Source of the DNA: Clostridia bacterium
Lineage (GTDB): Bacteria > Bacillota > Clostridia > Oscillospirales > CAG-272
DNA length: 14,428 bases
Reading direction: 5' to 3'
Assembly: GCA_017382555.1 (NCBI GenBank)
Contig: JAFOAB010000124.1
Span: 1 to 14,428, forward strand
The number at the start of each line of letters is the position of its first letter. The first letter of the stretch is position 1. Positions 13,764 to 14,428 of the stretch are shown here, one piece after another. Both the position numbers and the translations under genes were made by a program. Under the pieces are notes generated by a model. It was given only the letters and a program-made list of their open reading frames with translations. It searched no databases and was not told the origin of the DNA.

Positions 13764-13813
13764 TGTATACAATCATCTTGCACTACCTGTATATAATCAT
13801 ACTACACTATACA
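13764..13813. repeat. Right terminal region of the IS with two subsites
   Basis: The inner subsite (13764-13783) is a perfect inverted match to 12471-12490. A second copy in the same orientation lies at 13788-13807 and matches the inner one at 16 of 20 bases. The tip is CTATACA. Confidence 0.78.
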
Positions 13814-13827
13814 GCCCTCGACGTCCC
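13814..13827. repeat. Right half of IS-split palindrome, with target duplication
   Basis: GCCCTC (13814-13819) duplicates 12439-12444. CGTCCC (13822-13827) completes the inverted repeat begun by GGGACG at 12431-12436. Confidence 0.72.
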
Positions 13828-13843
13828 GCCATCATATGCACAT

Positions 13844-13940
13844 TCTGCGCAAGATTCTTCGCTTCATCCGCCTCGTCATCCTCGAGGGAGCAAAGCGACC
13901 GAAGGATCTTGGCGGATTCGCTCGAGAATGACTGCGCAGA
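13844..13940. repeat. Nested palindromic repeat element, copy 2
   Basis: The outer stem is TCTGCGCA (13844-13851) / TGCGCAGA (13933-13940), perfect. Its core is split into AGATTCTTCGCTTC (13852-13865) and AGAATGAC (13925-13932). Between them sits a second unit with stem ATCCGCC (13866-13872) / GGCGGAT (13911-13917), holding an inverted core GTCATCCTCGAG (13875-13886) and CGAAGGATCT (13900-13909). It is the same building plan as at 10796-10897, but with the orientations of inner and outer units exchanged and different stems. Confidence 0.75.
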
Positions 13941-13972
13941 CCTTTCGCAAATTCGAAGGAAAGGAGAACCAA

Positions 13973-14428
13973 ATGTACAATCACGCTGTTTTTTGCGGCA
14001 AATATGCCGCTTCTCTTATAAAAGAATACAAAACCGCCGACGTGCTCGGCGTTTACAGTGCGGGAACGTACCTCCTTTTCGGCTCGGATATCGTCCTTAT
14101 TTGCGACGCATCCAAAAAAAGCGTACCCTTCGGCATCTCTATCGAGGATTACGCCGCATTCCGCGAACAAATAAACGGCGCGGAGCGTGCGCATATCGAG
14201 GGCGATACGCTAACCCTCGGCAACGGAGCGATCGACACGAAAGGCATATGTGAGACTGCGGAATGCAGTATCCCCTCTCCTCCACCTTGCGAGACTGTTT
14301 TGGCGGCAACGGAGATGCTCCTCAAAAAAAAGGACACGGGCTTTTGCCGCATCCTTGCGGATACGGAGCCGACAGATCCGTATGCGAAAAAAGCAAAAAC
14401 GCTTGCAAGCAACGTGTTTTGCGCACTT
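13973..14428 (+). CDS. N-terminal part of a DUF2877-like protein, 3' end outside window
   Basis: The frame opens at ATG 13973 and runs to the window edge (152 residues seen). GGAG (13963-13966) lies 6 nt upstream, giving a well-placed ribosome binding site. The N-terminus (MYNHAVFCGKYAASLIKEYK) has no signal peptide. The following stretch GVYSAGTYLLFGSDIVLIC and SVPFGISIEDYAAF resembles the start of DUF2877 proteins, relatives of purine/allantoin-degradation associated proteins, as far as I recall; this is a weak match. The rest (residues 70-152) is not recognised and has several Cys. The gene is separated from the promoter at 12380 by the IS and by a nested repeat, and no clear promoter was seen between 13814 and the start. 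Confidence 0.5.
   Translation, partial: MYNHAVFCGKYAASLIKEYKTADVLGVYSAGTYLLFGSDIVLICDASKKSVPFGISIEDYAAFREQINGAERAHIEGDTLTLGNGAIDTKGICETAECSIPSPPPCETVLAATEMLLKKKDTGFCRILADTEPTDPYAKKAKTLASNVFCAL

Larger units (their letters stand above)
12445..13813 (-). mobile_element. Complete IS481-family insertion sequence, 1369 bp
   Basis: The element begins TGTCAAG at 12445 and ends CTATACA at 13813, so both ends read TGT...ACA. It is flanked by the direct repeat GCCCTC (12439-12444 and 13814-13819). It contains one transposase gene on the minus strand with intact DDE residues. Inside the tips is a perfect 20-bp inverted repeat, GTGCAAGATGATTGTATACA (12471-12490), with its complement at 13764-13783. All parts are intact, so it may be active or recently inserted. 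Assignment to IS481 rests on the transposase (MPWKDKT start, single reading frame, rve core) and on recall of TGT ends and short target duplications in that family. Confidence 0.88.

Noticed and set aside
13844..13940. CRISPR-like array
   Set aside because: The repeats are inverted and nested, not regularly spaced direct repeats with unique spacers.

Overview
The window looks like chromosomal DNA of an endospore-forming member of the Clostridia (Bacillota), probably an uncultured gut- or rumen-type lineage. Three things point there: an adjacent dpaA-dpaB pair (dipicolinate synthase, a spore-core function), low-GC Gram-positive style ribosome binding sites (AGGAGG-like) and sigma-A type promoters, and a large lipoprotein-based oligopeptide transporter. 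Species cannot be named from the sequence alone. No rRNA, tRNA or CRISPR was seen.

Layout. Bases 1-10765 read on the minus strand. From upstream to downstream they are an M3-family oligoendopeptidase (9062-10765), a sigma-A-like promoter (9018-9046), the peptide-binding lipoprotein oppA (6375-8912), an intergenic stretch with a perfect 12-bp hairpin and a possible internal promoter (6151-6374), then oppB, oppC, oppD and oppF packed end to end (6150-248), and a small DUF3899-like membrane protein cut by the window edge (1-245). Peptides captured by OppA would pass through OppB/OppC using ATP hydrolysis by OppD/OppF and be cut inside the cell by the M3 peptidase. The transporter is enlarged in several subunits: OppA has 845 residues, OppC carries about 180 extra extracytoplasmic residues, OppD has about 370 residues inserted between Q-loop and signature motif, and OppF has about 85 inserted between Walker A and Q-loop. 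OppD also lacks all four C-terminal cysteines that ligate an iron-sulfur cluster in many relatives.

From 11013 the plus strand is used. dpaA and dpaB overlap by 4 bp and encode dipicolinate synthase. Just after dpaB lies a near-consensus promoter (TTGACA-17-TAGAAT) whose -10 is inside a hairpin, then a palindrome. That palindrome was split by a complete IS481-family insertion sequence (12445-13813, 1369 bp) with a 6-bp target duplication GCCCTC. Beyond the IS are the rest of the palindrome, a nested palindromic repeat, and the 5' part of a DUF2877-like gene (13973 to the window end).

The most unusual non-coding structure is a pair of nested palindromic elements at 10796-10897 and 13844-13940. 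Both are built from one core, in outline GTCATYCTYGAG...CGAAGRATCT, flanked by a stem that differs from copy to copy. In each locus one unit sits inside the core of another unit in the opposite orientation, so the two loci look like insertions into pre-existing copies of the same element.
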